DNA from: Shewanella metallivivens
Lineage (GTDB): Bacteria; Pseudomonadota; Gammaproteobacteria; Enterobacterales; Shewanellaceae
DNA length: 64,000 bases
NCBI RefSeq assembly: GCF_028750675.1
Contig: NZ_JAQQPZ010000002.1
Coordinates: 373,800-437,799 of the forward strand
Direction of reading: 5' to 3'
This document shows, in pieces, positions 44,489-54,826 of the stretch. A program made the position numbers and the translations under genes. The first letter of the stretch is position 1, and each line of letters starts with the position of its first letter. Below the pieces are notes generated by a model. That model did no database searches. It was given only the letters and a program-made list of their open reading frames with translations, and was not told the origin of the DNA.

Positions 44489-45367
44489 CTATTTTGCTAG
44501 TTTAACAAAGTAATCAAAGATTTCAGGTACGTTACCGTTACCTAAGCCTGCATCAAATGCAGCTTGTAGATTAGCTGATGAGCCTTCTGCAATTTTAGAT
44601 TCTGTGCCTAAGTCTTCTACCATTTTTAAGAAGTAGCCTAAATCTTTATTCGCGTTAGCAATTGAGAAACCTAAGTCACTTACGCCATCTACCGCGTAGT
44701 TTTTACAAAACTTCATAAACGGTGAGTTAGAGGGGCCGGCTGACATGATGTCGAACAGTTGTGCACGGTCAACCCCGGCAAGTTCTGCTACAGCAAAGGC
44801 TTGTGACATAGCACAAACGGTGGTCATGCCCATAAAGTTATTAATTAACTTAGTGGTGTGGCCTGCGCCTAATGCACCAAGGTGGAAGACGTTTTCGCCT
44901 TGGTCGTCAAGTACAGGTTTAACCTTGTTAAAGGTGTCCATGTCGCCAGCGGCCATGATGTTTAATAAACCGTCTTTTGCGTGTGCAGGTGTACGGCCGA
45001 GTGGGGCGTCGATCATACCTGCGCCTTTAGCGGCAAGGTCTGCACCGATTTTGCGTGTAGATGATGGGATTGATGTACCAAAATCAATGAGTACAGCACC
45101 TTCTTTAATACCTGCTAGGATACCGTCGTCGCCATATACAAGTTTTTCAACGACTGCAGATGTGGTTAGACACAACATGACAATGTCACTTGCTTCGGCA
45201 AGTGCTTTACCTGAGGTGACTGCGTTTGCGCCACGTGCAACACACTTTGCTACTGCATCTTGGTTGAGGTCCATTACATTAAGTTGATAACCTCTTTTTT
45301 GTAAGTTCTCAACCATGTTGCCGCCCATAAGGCCAAGACCGATGAATCCGATGACTGGCTTTGTCAT
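44489..45367 (-). CDS. NAD(P)-dependent beta-hydroxyacid dehydrogenase
   Basis: A 292-residue member of the 3-hydroxyisobutyrate / tartronate-semialdehyde / 3-sulfolactaldehyde reductase family. The N-terminal Rossmann motif is GFIGLGLMGGNM, the substrate loop DAPLGRTPAHAKDG (the usual signature is DAPVSGG.xxAxxG), and the catalytic Lys is in TKLINNFMG (about residue 170). The exact substrate is not determined; RTPAHAKDG is compatible with sulfolactaldehyde reductase-type enzymes. It stands alone with its own terminator. Confidence 0.85.
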   Translation of the reverse strand: MTKPVIGFIGLGLMGGNMVENLQKRGYQLNVMDLNQDAVAKCVARGANAVTSGKALAEASDIVMLCLTTSAVVEKLVYGDDGILAGIKEGAVLIDFGTSIPSSTRKIGADLAAKGAGMIDAPLGRTPAHAKDGLLNIMAAGDMDTFNKVKPVLDDQGENVFHLGALGAGHTTKLINNFMGMTTVCAMSQAFAVAELAGVDRAQLFDIMSAGPSNSPFMKFCKNYAVDGVSDLGFSIANANKDLGYFLKMVEDLGTESKIAEGSSANLQAAFDAGLGNGNVPEIFDYFVKLAK

Positions 45368-45900
45368 ATCTAACTCCTACATATATTGGTTTTGCTTAAC
45401 TGAGTGTTGTAAATTGCAGCCCCTTAAGTTGGTTTTCTATGTGTATGTTATTTACATAACCTTAAGGTTTAGCGATTTGTTATTTCGAATTTTTTGAACC
45501 CGTATAGTGGCAGGATTTTGACCTGCTTACCAAGCTGTCTTACAAAATGGTAATAGACCTAACTCTTGTTGTCAAACAATTACTAACAGTTGGACTGACA
45601 AACTTAACTTAGTCGCAATTTTGTGTGTTTTATATACTCATTACAGCAAGTTATAAATTGTGCAAACAAGGTTAACGCGTCATCTTTTATGGGTTTATAG
45701 TGTCGTTTAGCACTAATTAACGGTTATTTTAATGGCTAAAGGCTTGATATTATCAGTGTGTATTGTCAGTTTGTTTGCGCACAAATGCGATGACGATGTT
45801 AGGTTAGGGCATAAGGTGTTGTGACAATACCATTACGTAAAAACAAACACTTTAATCAAAAGAGCCTATCAACTTGATAGGCTCTTTATGTTGTTGGCTA
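45368..45900. other. Intergenic region, nothing recognised except terminator at its end
   Basis: About 530 nt of AT-rich sequence between two minus-strand genes. It should contain the promoter of the dehydrogenase gene. No gene, RNA or clear operator was seen. Confidence 0.5.
45858..45888 (-). terminator. Terminator of TonB-dependent receptor gene
   Basis: AAAGAGCCTATCA (45859-45871), loop ACT, TGATAGGCTCTTT (45875-45887): 13-bp perfect stem. Confidence 0.93.
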
Positions 45901-48882
45901 TTAGAACTTAGCTCGAACGCCTAGTGTGTATCGTTGGTCAGCTTCGCTGTATGCCCACACTGAGCCTAGCTCTGTGGTGTATTCAATTGGCTCACCTGTT
46001 AAGTTTACTGCGTTGGCAACAACGGTAAAGTGCTCGTTGATGTCGTAACTAACAGAGAAGTCGAATTGTCCACGTGCTTCACGGTAACTATTACCTACAG
46101 TAGGGTCGTAGTTGTCTGCTGTAGGGTCGTTTTGGTTAAATACGTTGTAACCTAATGCACCTACAGTTTGTACACGCTTAGTGCTTTGGTCATCTAAATA
46201 ACGGTCACGCCAGTTGTATGCAAGGCGTAGTTGTAAGTCTTCACCTTCCCAGTACACTTGAGTGTTAGCAGTATGCTTCGAGATATTCAGCAATGGGTTG
46301 CCGTCTGGTTGCTCACTGTCTGCGTAAGTGTAGTTAGCGTTAACCCCTAGGCCTGACCAAATACCAGGTAAAAAGTTAAACTGTTGTTGATAACCAAGCT
46401 CTAAACCGCGCACTTCACCACTACCGCCGTTAACGTCTGTTTCAATCACAATACCGGTACGACCCGCTGCTTTTTCAGCATCGACATAGGCTAAGCCTTG
46501 GTCTTCGGTTGCATTGATGATGTCGCCTTGGCTTTCACCTGCAGTATCAAGTAAACAGATATTGTTCCACTGTGTGGTGTTTTGGCCTGAAATGGTGCTC
46601 GAGTCGGCTAAACAGCTACTGTCGGTTTGGGTGAACGATTTAACATCTTTATAGAATAGTGCTGCAGATACGATACCGCCGTCACCAAAGTAGTGTTCTA
46701 CTGATAAGTCATATTGCGTTACACGGTAAGGATCTAATTGGTAAGAACCTTGAGTACCGGTTACTAACGAGTTATCGATAGACAGTGCAGGGCTTAACTC
46801 ATCAAAGTCAGCACGACGCATGACTTTTGCTGCCGCAAAGCGTATTAAGGTTTCTTGTGACAAGCTATAAGTCACGTTTAAGCTTGGTAAAAAGTCTGAG
46901 TAGTCATTTTTACCGGTATCAAGTACTTTGTTTCCGTTGGCATCAACTGAATCGACAATGCTTGATTCCAATTCTGTTTGAATATAACGACCACCGACAA
47001 CGGCTGAAATGTCTTCAAAGTCTAAATGGAATTGCGCGTAGATTGCGCTGGTTTTCTCATTAATGGCTTTGTAAGCACCTGTGTCTTCTACCATGTTGTC
47101 AGCTAATGAGCCGTCCATCGCATAAGATGTGCCTGCTAACATTTGTTGTACTAATGCATAGGTTGCTTCAGCATCTTGTAGTTTTTCAGCATCGTAAACA
47201 TTGTAGGTCAGTAAGTCGTTTTGTCCGGCAATGCCTGTTTGGTCAAAAGAGTTGTCCATGTTAATGGTTTTAAAGCTGTCAGCGATAATGGCGTTATCAA
47301 TCCAAGTAGGGCTGTATAAACCGTCTTCGTTGGTGGCTCTTTTATAAGCATCTTTTAAGGTGTTACCGTTTGGCTTAAGGTCAAAGCGGTTTGCAGTGTA
47401 GTCTCGGTCAGTAAAACGAACACCAGTTTTAACTGCTGTGACAAAGTCGAGGCCAATATCATTGATTTTAAGGTCAAAACGTAACGCTTGTTCTTCGTTG
47501 TCTGTATCTAGCGTTTTGTGGTAAAACTCACGGAAAACAAGGTTGTCTGGGTTGGTAAGCATGCCGGTGTCAGCAAACACATATGACGGAATACCACTAC
47601 CACTCGTTGAGCTGCCGGTACTGGTGTGAGTCACTAAATCTAATGTTGGCTCTGTACGTTCAATTGGACGTAAGTTGAATTCTGAAGCCGTTTGGCGCTC
47701 TTCTGATTTTGAAATTGAATATTCACCAGACACTTCAAAGTTGTCGTTAATAACCCATTCTGCACCAATGGCATGAGAGGTTGTTTCGTTGGTGGTAAAA
47801 TCACTCCAAGTTTTAGGAATGGTGAGTACGCCGGTTAAATCATAATTATGCAGCTGACCATTACTGTCATAATAAGAGTCGCTACGTGGTGATACTGAGC
47901 CACCGACGTCAAGAATAGAGTAGGCAGCTTGGCCACCATCTAATTCTGTCGCATTCATGTCGAGATAAACGTTAAGGTCTTCGTTTACTGGTGCCCACTG
48001 TAATGATATGCCGTAAGCGGTACGTTCACGCTCTTCGGTTTTTTGTTCAACAGTGCTTTCTGTACGGCGTAAGTATTTACCGTTAGGGCCGCCAGATACA
48101 TCAACTGTGCCGTCACCATCAATATCAATGTCGTCTTCTAAAGTGACTTTGTTAAAGAATTCATCACGACGTAATTCGCGATCTTGATATGACAAGTTAA
48201 TCGATGCACCAAAGGTACCATTGTCGCCTAAGTCCCAGTTATCACCCATTGCTGCAGTGAAGTTAGGCGCAACGTTTTCTGTTTTGTCGGCATATTCGCC
48301 GTCAAGTGTGATGGCAACGAGTGGCTCAGAAAGTTCAAGTGGACGTACAGTTTGCATATTAACTGTACCGCCAAGTGCACCTTCAATCATTTCTGGTGTA
48401 GGCGACTTAATGACTTCAACTGTTTTTAAGAAGCTTGAAGGGAAGTCATCTAGGCTAATACCGCCACGTCCAGGACCTGCAGTAGAGCGTCCGTTAAGGA
48501 GTATTAAGTTTTCAGATACACCACGAATGGTCACTGACTCGCCGACACCAAAGTCGGATTCGATTGACACACCAGTAATACGTTGAAGTGCTTCAGCAAT
48601 GTTATTATCAGGTAATTTACCAATATCTTCTGCAACGATAGCGTCAACAATACGGCTGTCTGTACGCTTTAATAGGTTAGCGGCTTTTAAGCTGCCAAAA
48701 ATTCCGCGTACTGCTATGACTTCAATTTCGCTTGTGTCTACTTCTTCTGCTGTTTGCTCAGTATCAGCAGCAAATGCGCCAGGCATAGTTAATACTGCCG
48801 TTAATGTGGCACCAAAAATGGTAATGTTAGTCGCTTTAAATTTAGAGTTACTAAACAATGCACTTATTTTATTAAGCTTCAT
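45901..48882 (-). CDS. TonB-dependent outer-membrane receptor
   Basis: A 993-residue receptor. The start was placed at MKLNKISALF, preceded by GGGGGGAATT, rather than at an ATG 16 codons upstream. It has a signal peptide ending GAFAADTEQ, TonB box-like EIEVIAVRG, and a plug with VDAIVAEDIGKLPDNNIAEALQ, the repeated SVTIRGVSENLILLNGR and EGALGGTVNMQTVRP. A 22-strand barrel ends in YTLGVRAKF, with C-terminal Phe for Bam recognition. This plug sequence type (TIGR01782-like) is frequent in marine bacteria for carbohydrate or other large substrates rather than siderophores. No catabolic partner genes adjoin it. Regulation probably involves the repeat sites upstream. Confidence 0.93.
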   Translation of the reverse strand: MKLNKISALFSNSKFKATNITIFGATLTAVLTMPGAFAADTEQTAEEVDTSEIEVIAVRGIFGSLKAANLLKRTDSRIVDAIVAEDIGKLPDNNIAEALQRITGVSIESDFGVGESVTIRGVSENLILLNGRSTAGPGRGGISLDDFPSSFLKTVEVIKSPTPEMIEGALGGTVNMQTVRPLELSEPLVAITLDGEYADKTENVAPNFTAAMGDNWDLGDNGTFGASINLSYQDRELRRDEFFNKVTLEDDIDIDGDGTVDVSGGPNGKYLRRTESTVEQKTEERERTAYGISLQWAPVNEDLNVYLDMNATELDGGQAAYSILDVGGSVSPRSDSYYDSNGQLHNYDLTGVLTIPKTWSDFTTNETTSHAIGAEWVINDNFEVSGEYSISKSEERQTASEFNLRPIERTEPTLDLVTHTSTGSSTSGSGIPSYVFADTGMLTNPDNLVFREFYHKTLDTDNEEQALRFDLKINDIGLDFVTAVKTGVRFTDRDYTANRFDLKPNGNTLKDAYKRATNEDGLYSPTWIDNAIIADSFKTINMDNSFDQTGIAGQNDLLTYNVYDAEKLQDAEATYALVQQMLAGTSYAMDGSLADNMVEDTGAYKAINEKTSAIYAQFHLDFEDISAVVGGRYIQTELESSIVDSVDANGNKVLDTGKNDYSDFLPSLNVTYSLSQETLIRFAAAKVMRRADFDELSPALSIDNSLVTGTQGSYQLDPYRVTQYDLSVEHYFGDGGIVSAALFYKDVKSFTQTDSSCLADSSTISGQNTTQWNNICLLDTAGESQGDIINATEDQGLAYVDAEKAAGRTGIVIETDVNGGSGEVRGLELGYQQQFNFLPGIWSGLGVNANYTYADSEQPDGNPLLNISKHTANTQVYWEGEDLQLRLAYNWRDRYLDDQSTKRVQTVGALGYNVFNQNDPTADNYDPTVGNSYREARGQFDFSVSYDINEHFTVVANAVNLTGEPIEYTTELGSVWAYSEADQRYTLGVRAKF

Positions 48883-48905
48883 AATTCCCCCCAAAGAATT
48901 TATAT

Positions 48906-49021
48906 TTGGTATGACAATCCGGTCTACCAATTCTTGTTGTTTTATTCAACAGCAACATTTATATAACACGAAGTTGGTGAATGCAATCTATATTACCAAA
49001 TTATTAACATTGTCATACCAA
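48906..49021. promoter_or_regulatory. Inverted-repeat operator candidates upstream of TonB receptor
   Basis: TTGGTATGACAAT (48906-48918) and its exact reverse complement ATTGTCATACCAA (49009-49021) lie ~100 nt apart in the leader. The first is also the left arm of a 25-nt site ending TACCAA (48925-48930). A further GGTATACC palindrome is at 49295-49302. TTGGTA/TACCAA arms suggest a GntR-type regulator, which is inference. Confidence 0.55.
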
Positions 49022-49030
49022 GGTCTATGT

Positions 49031-49506
49031 CGTGGTCATTTGTCTTATTGGGCACTACTTCAAGGGTTTGCGGCCAATTTTAACCCTAAATGGGTAGGTA
49101 TTTATCACGAATGAAAAAACACAATCCCAGATAGCATTAACGAAATCGCTACATTCGTTAATTTTAAGTGTGTCGCTTTGGTAATGTGTTTGGTTGACCG
49201 CGTTTTAATTATTGGTATTACCTGTGTCTAATTTCAGTGTCACAAAGCATTTGCGACAGACAATAAACATCGTGTAAATCATCTTACGTTTAAATTGCGG
49301 TATACCAAGGCGATATTTTGACCTAAGAACGATGCCAATTTCGCATGATTTGTTTGTTAGTTTGGTGATGTATTGATGCAATTTTTCCGTGTCGATTATT
49401 TATGGGATTGTGGATTTGATGACAAAATCTAATCGAAAGTGTTGACCACTTGGCACAATCATGAGGATTGTTTATCTCTGGTGGTGATGTGTTTGTAGAA
49501 AGACGG
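49031..49506. other. Upstream region of TonB receptor, no gene recognised
   Basis: AT-rich sequence between the receptor promoter and the GST stop. Apart from GGTATACC-type elements (one at 49295-49302) nothing is supported. Confidence 0.45.
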
Positions 49507-50190
49507 TTATCGTGATGATGGGCTGTTACCAAAAATATGCTCTTGTTTTGACTCTAGCCATAATGGGTATTGGGCCATGACTTTGGTGAACATGTTGCTT
49601 TGCAAATAGTGGTTAAGCCAGTGGCGTAAATGTGGGTAAGGTGCTTGTCGGTACCATTGACGCTCAACTCGTGCAAACTGACGAATAAACGGCATTAAGG
49701 CTAAATCGACGAGGCTAGGGTTGTTTGACATTAAATATTGATGTTGTGTTAAGCGTAATTCGAGCTTGCTGATATATTGCTCGCAAGCTTGTCTATCGGT
49801 AGTGAGTGTCGGTTCATGATATCGTTTGGCGCAGCGGTATCGCTCAAGGAGCCCTTTAAACTCTGTATCAAACTGAGTGATCATCGCAAGCATTTCGGGT
49901 AATGCGTTAGCTGATTGGCTGTGAAGATAGTTATTGGGGTCTGTTTGAGAAAAGGCCCACTGCATAATGGCGAGGCTTTCATCAATAACATCACATTGGC
50001 CAGTCACTGTGTTGGCTTTGAGCACTAATACCGGCACGGTGGCTTTGGGTGATGCGGCTAGTAGCTCAGCGGGTTTATTGCTTAACACTAAGTCACGAAT
50101 ATACACTTGCTGACCAGATGCATAAATTGCCAACCTTGCGCGCATTGCATAAGGGCAGTTTCGTAATGAGTAGAGCACAGGCAGTGTCAT
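49507..50190 (-). CDS. Glutathione S-transferase family protein
   Basis: A 227-residue protein with an N-terminal thioredoxin-like fold (LPVLYSLRNCPYAMRARLAI, cis-Pro region KATVPVLVL and the SNAIL-like DESLAIMQW) and an all-helical C-terminal half (NPSLVDLALMPFIRQFARVER). Cys in RNCPYAMRA could serve as an active-site residue, as in omega/beta-like GSTs. The substrate is unknown. It lies upstream of the TonB receptor on the same strand but separated by ~600 nt, so co-transcription is doubtful. Confidence 0.87.
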   Translation of the reverse strand: MTLPVLYSLRNCPYAMRARLAIYASGQQVYIRDLVLSNKPAELLAASPKATVPVLVLKANTVTGQCDVIDESLAIMQWAFSQTDPNNYLHSQSANALPEMLAMITQFDTEFKGLLERYRCAKRYHEPTLTTDRQACEQYISKLELRLTQHQYLMSNNPSLVDLALMPFIRQFARVERQWYRQAPYPHLRHWLNHYLQSNMFTKVMAQYPLWLESKQEHIFGNSPSSR

Positions 50191-50277
50191 GATGTGTTCT
50201 CTTTTTGCTGTTGTTAACGCTGTTATTACGATGATCGCACTGGTATTGGGTTAATTTACGCTGACTAAATCAAAGCT

Positions 50278-50631
50278 TTACACCAATACCTGGCGTGTGT
50301 TGGCAATATAGTGATGGATCTGTTGTTCTGTTTTGCTGTCGATCATTTTTTCTGGAGCACGATTTTCGGGGCATGGCATCCGAGGGGTCGTACCAAAGAG
50401 TCGGCAAATGAGCGGCCGTTGTTCATAGACTTCGCAGCCATTCGGGCCTAAATGCACACAGTTCCATTCCGCTAGTGCGGCGTCATGCTGCGCATCGGTT
50501 TTAACGGGTAATCTGGCCATTTCAGCAGATGAAGTGGTGACAGGCCCGCAGCAATCATGGCAGCCAGGTTTGCATTCAAAAGAGGGAATACGCTCACGGA
50601 GCAGATCGACTATTTCGATGTCATTATTCAT
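50278..50631 (-). CDS. YkgJ-family cysteine cluster protein
   Basis: A 117-residue protein with Cys spacing typical of the YkgJ/UPF0153 Fe-S or zinc cluster family: ECKPGCHDCCG (about residues 15-25), CVHLGPNGCEVYEQRPLICRLFG (about residues 58-80), and MPCPEN near the end. Function is unknown; related proteins bind metal clusters. It is transcribed with the same polarity as the GST, 87 nt apart. Confidence 0.88.
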   Translation of the reverse strand: MNNDIEIVDLLRERIPSFECKPGCHDCCGPVTTSSAEMARLPVKTDAQHDAALAEWNCVHLGPNGCEVYEQRPLICRLFGTTPRMPCPENRAPEKMIDSKTEQQIHHYIANTRQVLV

Positions 50632-50808
50632 ATCGTGACTTCTTTTTTGTTAACTTTTTTATTTATATTGTGATTTTTAGCTATTGATTTGCTTAAACTT
50701 ACATCGATCAAAAGCGTATCACATACCCCATCCGTTCAGCCATCTTGTTACCATTTAGGTTGATATAGTTGATACTGAATCAATGGGGTGGGCTAAATGC
50801 GGTCGGCT

Positions 50809-53049
50809 TTATAACCCTTGTTGATATTGTGCGTTGGTTGACACTGTCACTAATTGGTTAAGTTGTACTTTGGCTTCGCTGACACCTTTTAGCACGTTTT
50901 CAAAATGGTTAACCAATTGCAGTTTGTCTATTTCTGCTTTTGAACCTGAACCTATGTTGGTTAGGTCAATAAAGAACTCATCAAATAAGTGGGATAAGTC
51001 TTCTACTGCTTCAATATTTAAAAACTGTTCATGGTTATATATGCTTGGGTAGCCACCTTTTTGTTTGTCGACCGCAAATGAAATGCCTTTAACATTAGTA
51101 ATGGTGGTGGCTTTTTCACATTTAAGCATGCAGCCGTCTTCAATACTGGGCTTGTTACAACCTACCGTTTGCTGGAAAAAGCATTGGCGGCTGGTCATCA
51201 TCAAAATGGGGTGATAGATACTGTAGAGTAATTTAAAGTTTTTCGGTCTGGCGATGTTTCTAATTTGATTACGGTTAATCTCGTTAGAAATAAACGCACC
51301 GGCGCAATATAAATGCTCTTGCAGTGTCAGTAATGCGTATGAGTTAGTGGTATTTAAAAATGGCCCAGCTATCCATTCTATACCCATTTCACAGGCTTTA
51401 AATGCCACGCCGGTATTATTACTGACAATACGTGCAGGTTTTACCGCTTCTAACAGTCGCACTGCTTCTGTGTAGTCTTTACCAATCAATACGGCCGGAA
51501 ACCACGGGATTAACCTTGGGTTACGTAAAAATATGTCGATGTATTTATTGTCGTTTTTCTTAAAGCTTTCTGGCAGTTTAAAGTAAATGTCGGCATCGGT
51601 AACATCGCATAAATGAATGTCTTTCTCATCGCTGATTAGCAATGATAAGGTTGGTGTCTCGGTTACTTTTGGGTGTTTAATTAACTTGGGCAATGTAACT
51701 GCGCCAATGTATTCCCGCTGTGTAAGTTGCAGTAATAATTGGTTTTTAAGCTGCGTGAGTTGGCTAAACGGCAGTGTTAAATCGGTATCTAGGTTATCGA
51801 AATTAAACGGTTGTAACGAGTAACCTGTGCTTTTTAAAGTCTTAAAGCGTTTTTCAATTGCTGCTTCATCAATAAATGACTCCGTCGCTTGTGTGAGCGC
51901 AGAGCTTGATTCAAGCACAAAGTGCTGCTCTGGCGTGGTGACCGTAATCGATAATGTTTGGCCCGCTTTACCCGCAAATGCGAGGTTTAAAGACGGTTTT
52001 GCGATGCTTAAATGGTTAATTTTTTCAGCAACCAATTCAACGATGGCATCTTTAGCGGTTGATAATGTGTGTTGTGCTTCCTGGATTTGCACCACAGAAA
52101 TAGCATTGCTGACGTCGTTGGCATGTTTAAAGCTGTTATCGCGCGGATTGTCGATAAACATGTCTTTGGTGAGATTACCTTTTAGAAATGAGTTGGTAAA
52201 ATCGCGGTTAAACACTTTATATAGGTTTGAGTCGTCGGCCAATAACTTGCCGGTGTCGACAAACTGGTCAATTTGCTTGCGCCAAGTGTCTACCACGGTG
52301 TGGACGTATTGCGCGCCTTTAATTCGGCCTTCAATTTTTAATGAATCAACCCCAGCATCGACTAATTCGGGTAAATCGAAATAGGCTGAATTGTCTTTTA
52401 AATTCAACGGAAACTTATTTCCTGCTGCGGTGATTTCATATTCGTCACGACACGCCTGGCTACAGCGCCCGCGGTTACCTGAGTTACCGACACTCACTGA
52501 GCTTGAATAACACTGACCAGAGAAAGCAATACACAATGCGCCGTGAACAAACACTTCAGTGAGTACACCATGATCGTGTGCCACGGTGGTGAGGCTTTTA
52601 ATTTCACCCAGGTTTAACTCACGCGATAAATTGACACGCGTGGCGCCAATGGTGGCTAAGAAACCAATTTGACCTTCATTATGTGTCGTCAACTGGGTTG
52701 AGGCGTGAATGGCTAATGATGGGAAATGTTTGCTGACTAGGTTAAATAACCCTAAGTCTTGCACTATGATGCCGTCGATGCCGGTATTAACCAGTTGATT
52801 AAGTAATTTAACTAAGGTGGGGACTTCGTTTTCCAGAATAACAATATTCATGGTTAAGAAGACTTCACATTGGTATTGGTGGGCTAGGGCGATCACTCCG
52901 ATTAAGTCATCGAACGACAAGTTAGCCGCTCGGTTACGTGCGTTGAAGGTATCTAAGCCACAATATACGGCATTGGCGCCGGCTATGATTGCCGCTTTGA
53001 TTGCATCGACGTCTCCACCGGGTGCCAGTAATTCGATTTTTCTCTTCAT
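50809..53049 (-). CDS. Peptidase U32-family protein related to RlhA
   Basis: A 746-residue protein beginning MKRKIELLAPGGDVDAIKAA, with the U32 signature EVFVHGALCIAFSGQC (about residues 167-182), GRCSQACRDEYEI and LKIEGRIKG. E. coli RlhA (YdcP), which hydroxylates C2501 of 23S rRNA, shares this layout and a DUF3656-like region (here ~340-480). This protein is ~90 residues longer and carries an extra C-terminal cysteine block (RQCFFQQTVGCNKPSIEDGC, LKCEKA), perhaps a second metal site. U32 proteins use Fe-S clusters and prephenate in RNA hydroxylation; peptidase action is doubtful. Function as RlhA or a paralogue is inference. Confidence 0.82.
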   Translation of the reverse strand: MKRKIELLAPGGDVDAIKAAIIAGANAVYCGLDTFNARNRAANLSFDDLIGVIALAHQYQCEVFLTMNIVILENEVPTLVKLLNQLVNTGIDGIIVQDLGLFNLVSKHFPSLAIHASTQLTTHNEGQIGFLATIGATRVNLSRELNLGEIKSLTTVAHDHGVLTEVFVHGALCIAFSGQCYSSSVSVGNSGNRGRCSQACRDEYEITAAGNKFPLNLKDNSAYFDLPELVDAGVDSLKIEGRIKGAQYVHTVVDTWRKQIDQFVDTGKLLADDSNLYKVFNRDFTNSFLKGNLTKDMFIDNPRDNSFKHANDVSNAISVVQIQEAQHTLSTAKDAIVELVAEKINHLSIAKPSLNLAFAGKAGQTLSITVTTPEQHFVLESSSALTQATESFIDEAAIEKRFKTLKSTGYSLQPFNFDNLDTDLTLPFSQLTQLKNQLLLQLTQREYIGAVTLPKLIKHPKVTETPTLSLLISDEKDIHLCDVTDADIYFKLPESFKKNDNKYIDIFLRNPRLIPWFPAVLIGKDYTEAVRLLEAVKPARIVSNNTGVAFKACEMGIEWIAGPFLNTTNSYALLTLQEHLYCAGAFISNEINRNQIRNIARPKNFKLLYSIYHPILMMTSRQCFFQQTVGCNKPSIEDGCMLKCEKATTITNVKGISFAVDKQKGGYPSIYNHEQFLNIEAVEDLSHLFDEFFIDLTNIGSGSKAEIDKLQLVNHFENVLKGVSEAKVQLNQLVTVSTNAQYQQGL

Positions 53050-53138
53050 GATAGGTTCGCTTTGTTAGTCCGTTAATAAGGATGGGTAAACGTCTATACG
53101 ATGTTGCTAAACCGCGATGGTCATCTGGTTTAAAAGTA

Positions 53139-53186
53139 AAAGGCCTCTATTGTGGCTTAAGTACGCCATCAATAAAGGCCTTCATT
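53139..53186 (-). terminator. Hairpin between U32 and YbiT genes
   Basis: AAGGCCTCTATTGTGGC (53140-53156) pairs with GCCATCAATAAAGGCCTT (53165-53182), with bulges. It probably terminates or attenuates transcription leaving the U32 direction or limits read-through into it. Confidence 0.5.
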
Positions 53187-53224
53187 ACATCGCTAACTGC
53201 GATGAATCGCAAGCTTATTAGCCG

Positions 53225-54826
53225 TTATGACTTGTTTTCGACCTCTGCTTGGCTTGCAAGATATTCATCATAAGTACCCTGGAAGTTAATCAGTTTTTTA
53301 TCTTTTAAATCAATAATACGGTTAGCAAGTGAAGATACAAATTCGCGGTCATGACTCACAAATATCAAAGTGCCTTCAAATAATTTCAAGGCTTGATTTA
53401 ATGCTTCAATCGCTTCCATGTCCATGTGGTTTGTCGGCTCGTCCATTACCAGTACGTTAATATCCATCATCATTAACTTACCAAATAATAGACGGTTTTT
53501 CTCACCACCTGAACAATTACGCACTTTTTTATTGGCGTCATCTTCAGTAAATAACAATCGACCCAACATGCCGCGAACCATTAAATCATTGTGTTTTGGT
53601 GTACGCCATAACGACATCCAATCAAATAAAGTCATGTCATTATCGAAGTCGGCACTGCTGTCTTGCGGGCAGTAACCAATGGCGGCATTTTCTGACCACT
53701 TGATGCGACCATGATTATGTTGGATTTCATTGACTAAACAACGTAGTAGAGTTGTTTTACCGACGCCGTTTTCACCAATAATCGCCAGTTTAGAACCCGC
53801 CTCTAAGATGAGGTCGCCATGTTCAAATAAGACTTCATCAAAACCATGACCTAACTCTTCAAGCACTAGGGCTTGGCGATGTAGTTTTTTCGATTCGGTA
53901 AAGCGAATTGATGGGGTAATACGGCTAGATGATTTAACATCATCAAGTTTAATTTTATCCATTTTTTTAGCGCGAGAGCTGGCTTGTTTGGCTTTAGAAG
54001 CATTAGCACCAAAACGGTTAACGAAGTCTTGTAACTCTTCGATTTCAGCACTCTTTTTGGCATTACCGGCTAATAGTTGCTCACGAATAAGGCTTGATTG
54101 CTCGAGAAAGTACTCGTAATTACCAGGGTAAATACGTAATTCGCCGTAGTCGATGTCGGCCATATGAGTACACACTGAGTTCAAAAAGTGTCTGTCGTGC
54201 GAAATGATGATCATGGTGCACTTACGCTTGTTTAGCTCTTCTGCTAACCAACTAATGGTATGAATGTCTAAGTTGTTGGTGGGTTCGTCGAGTAACAAAA
54301 TATCTGGGTTGGCAAACAATGCTTGTGCTAATAACACACGCAATTTCCAACCTGGAGCGACCTGCTGCATTAAACCAAAATGAAATGACTCTTCGATACC
54401 TGCTTCTAATAAAATTTCACCTGCGCGGCTTTCTGCTGTGTAGCCGTCCATTTCAGCAAATTCGCTTTCAAGATCGCCAACACGCATGCCATCTTCATCG
54501 GTCATTTCGGCTTTGCTATAAATGAAATCACGCTCTTGTTTGACTTTCCATAACGCAACGTCACCCATGATCACGGCATCAACTACGCTGTATTTTTCAA
54601 AGGCAAACTGGTCTTGGCTTAATGTACCCACTTTTAAACCTGGTGTGATAGATACGTTGCCAGAGGTTGGGGCTAACGCGCCACTGAGAATTTTCATGAA
54701 TGTGGATTTACCACAGCCATTCGCGCCAATTAAGCCATAACGATTGCCATGGCCAAATTGCGCCGAAATGTTTTCAAACAACGGCTCAGGGCCAAACTGC
54801 ATAGTAATATTAGCGGTAGAAATCAA
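53225..54826 (-). CDS. ybiT: ABC-F family ATPase YbiT
   Basis: A 533-residue soluble protein with two ABC cassettes and no membrane domain. Cassette 1: Walker [11 protein letters not shown], Walker [19 protein letters not shown]. Cassette 2: [10 protein letters not shown], signature [14 protein letters not shown], Walker [13 protein letters not shown]. They are joined by the charged P-site-tRNA interaction linker (about residues 240-310, [22 protein letters not shown]). ABC-F proteins bind the ribosomal E site and relieve stalls. The N-terminus [21 protein letters not shown] and length match E. coli YbiT closely. Confidence 0.92.
   Translation of the reverse strand: MISTANITMQFGPEPLFENISAQFGHGNRYGLIGANGCGKSTFMKILSGALAPTSGNVSITPGLKVGTLSQDQFAFEKYSVVDAVIMGDVALWKVKQERDFIYSKAEMTDEDGMRVGDLESEFAEMDGYTAESRAGEILLEAGIEESFHFGLMQQVAPGWKLRVLLAQALFANPDILLLDEPTNNLDIHTISWLAEELNKRKCTMIIISHDRHFLNSVCTHMADIDYGELRIYPGNYEYFLEQSSLIREQLLAGNAKKSAEIEELQDFVNRFGANASKAKQASSRAKKMDKIKLDDVKSSSRITPSIRFTESKKLHRQALVLEELGHGFDEVLFEHGDLILEAGSKLAIIGENGVGKTTLLRCLVNEIQHNHGRIKWSENAAIGYCPQDSSADFDNDMTLFDWMSLWRTPKHNDLMVRGMLGRLLFTEDDANKKVRNCSGGEKNRLLFGKLMMMDINVLVMDEPTNHMDMEAIEALNQALKLFEGTLIFVSHDREFVSSLANRIIDLKDKKLINFQGTYDEYLASQAEVENKS

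Noticed and set aside
44745..45287. 180-codon plus-strand ORF
   Set aside because: Antisense shadow of the beta-hydroxyacid dehydrogenase; no independent motif or start signal.
48599..49114. 171-codon plus-strand ORF
   Set aside because: Runs antisense to the TonB receptor signal and plug region and then through its promoter. The translated sequence mirrors receptor codons and has no domain.
51827..52384. 185-codon plus-strand ORF
   Set aside because: Antisense shadow of the U32 gene, which has clear family motifs on the other strand.
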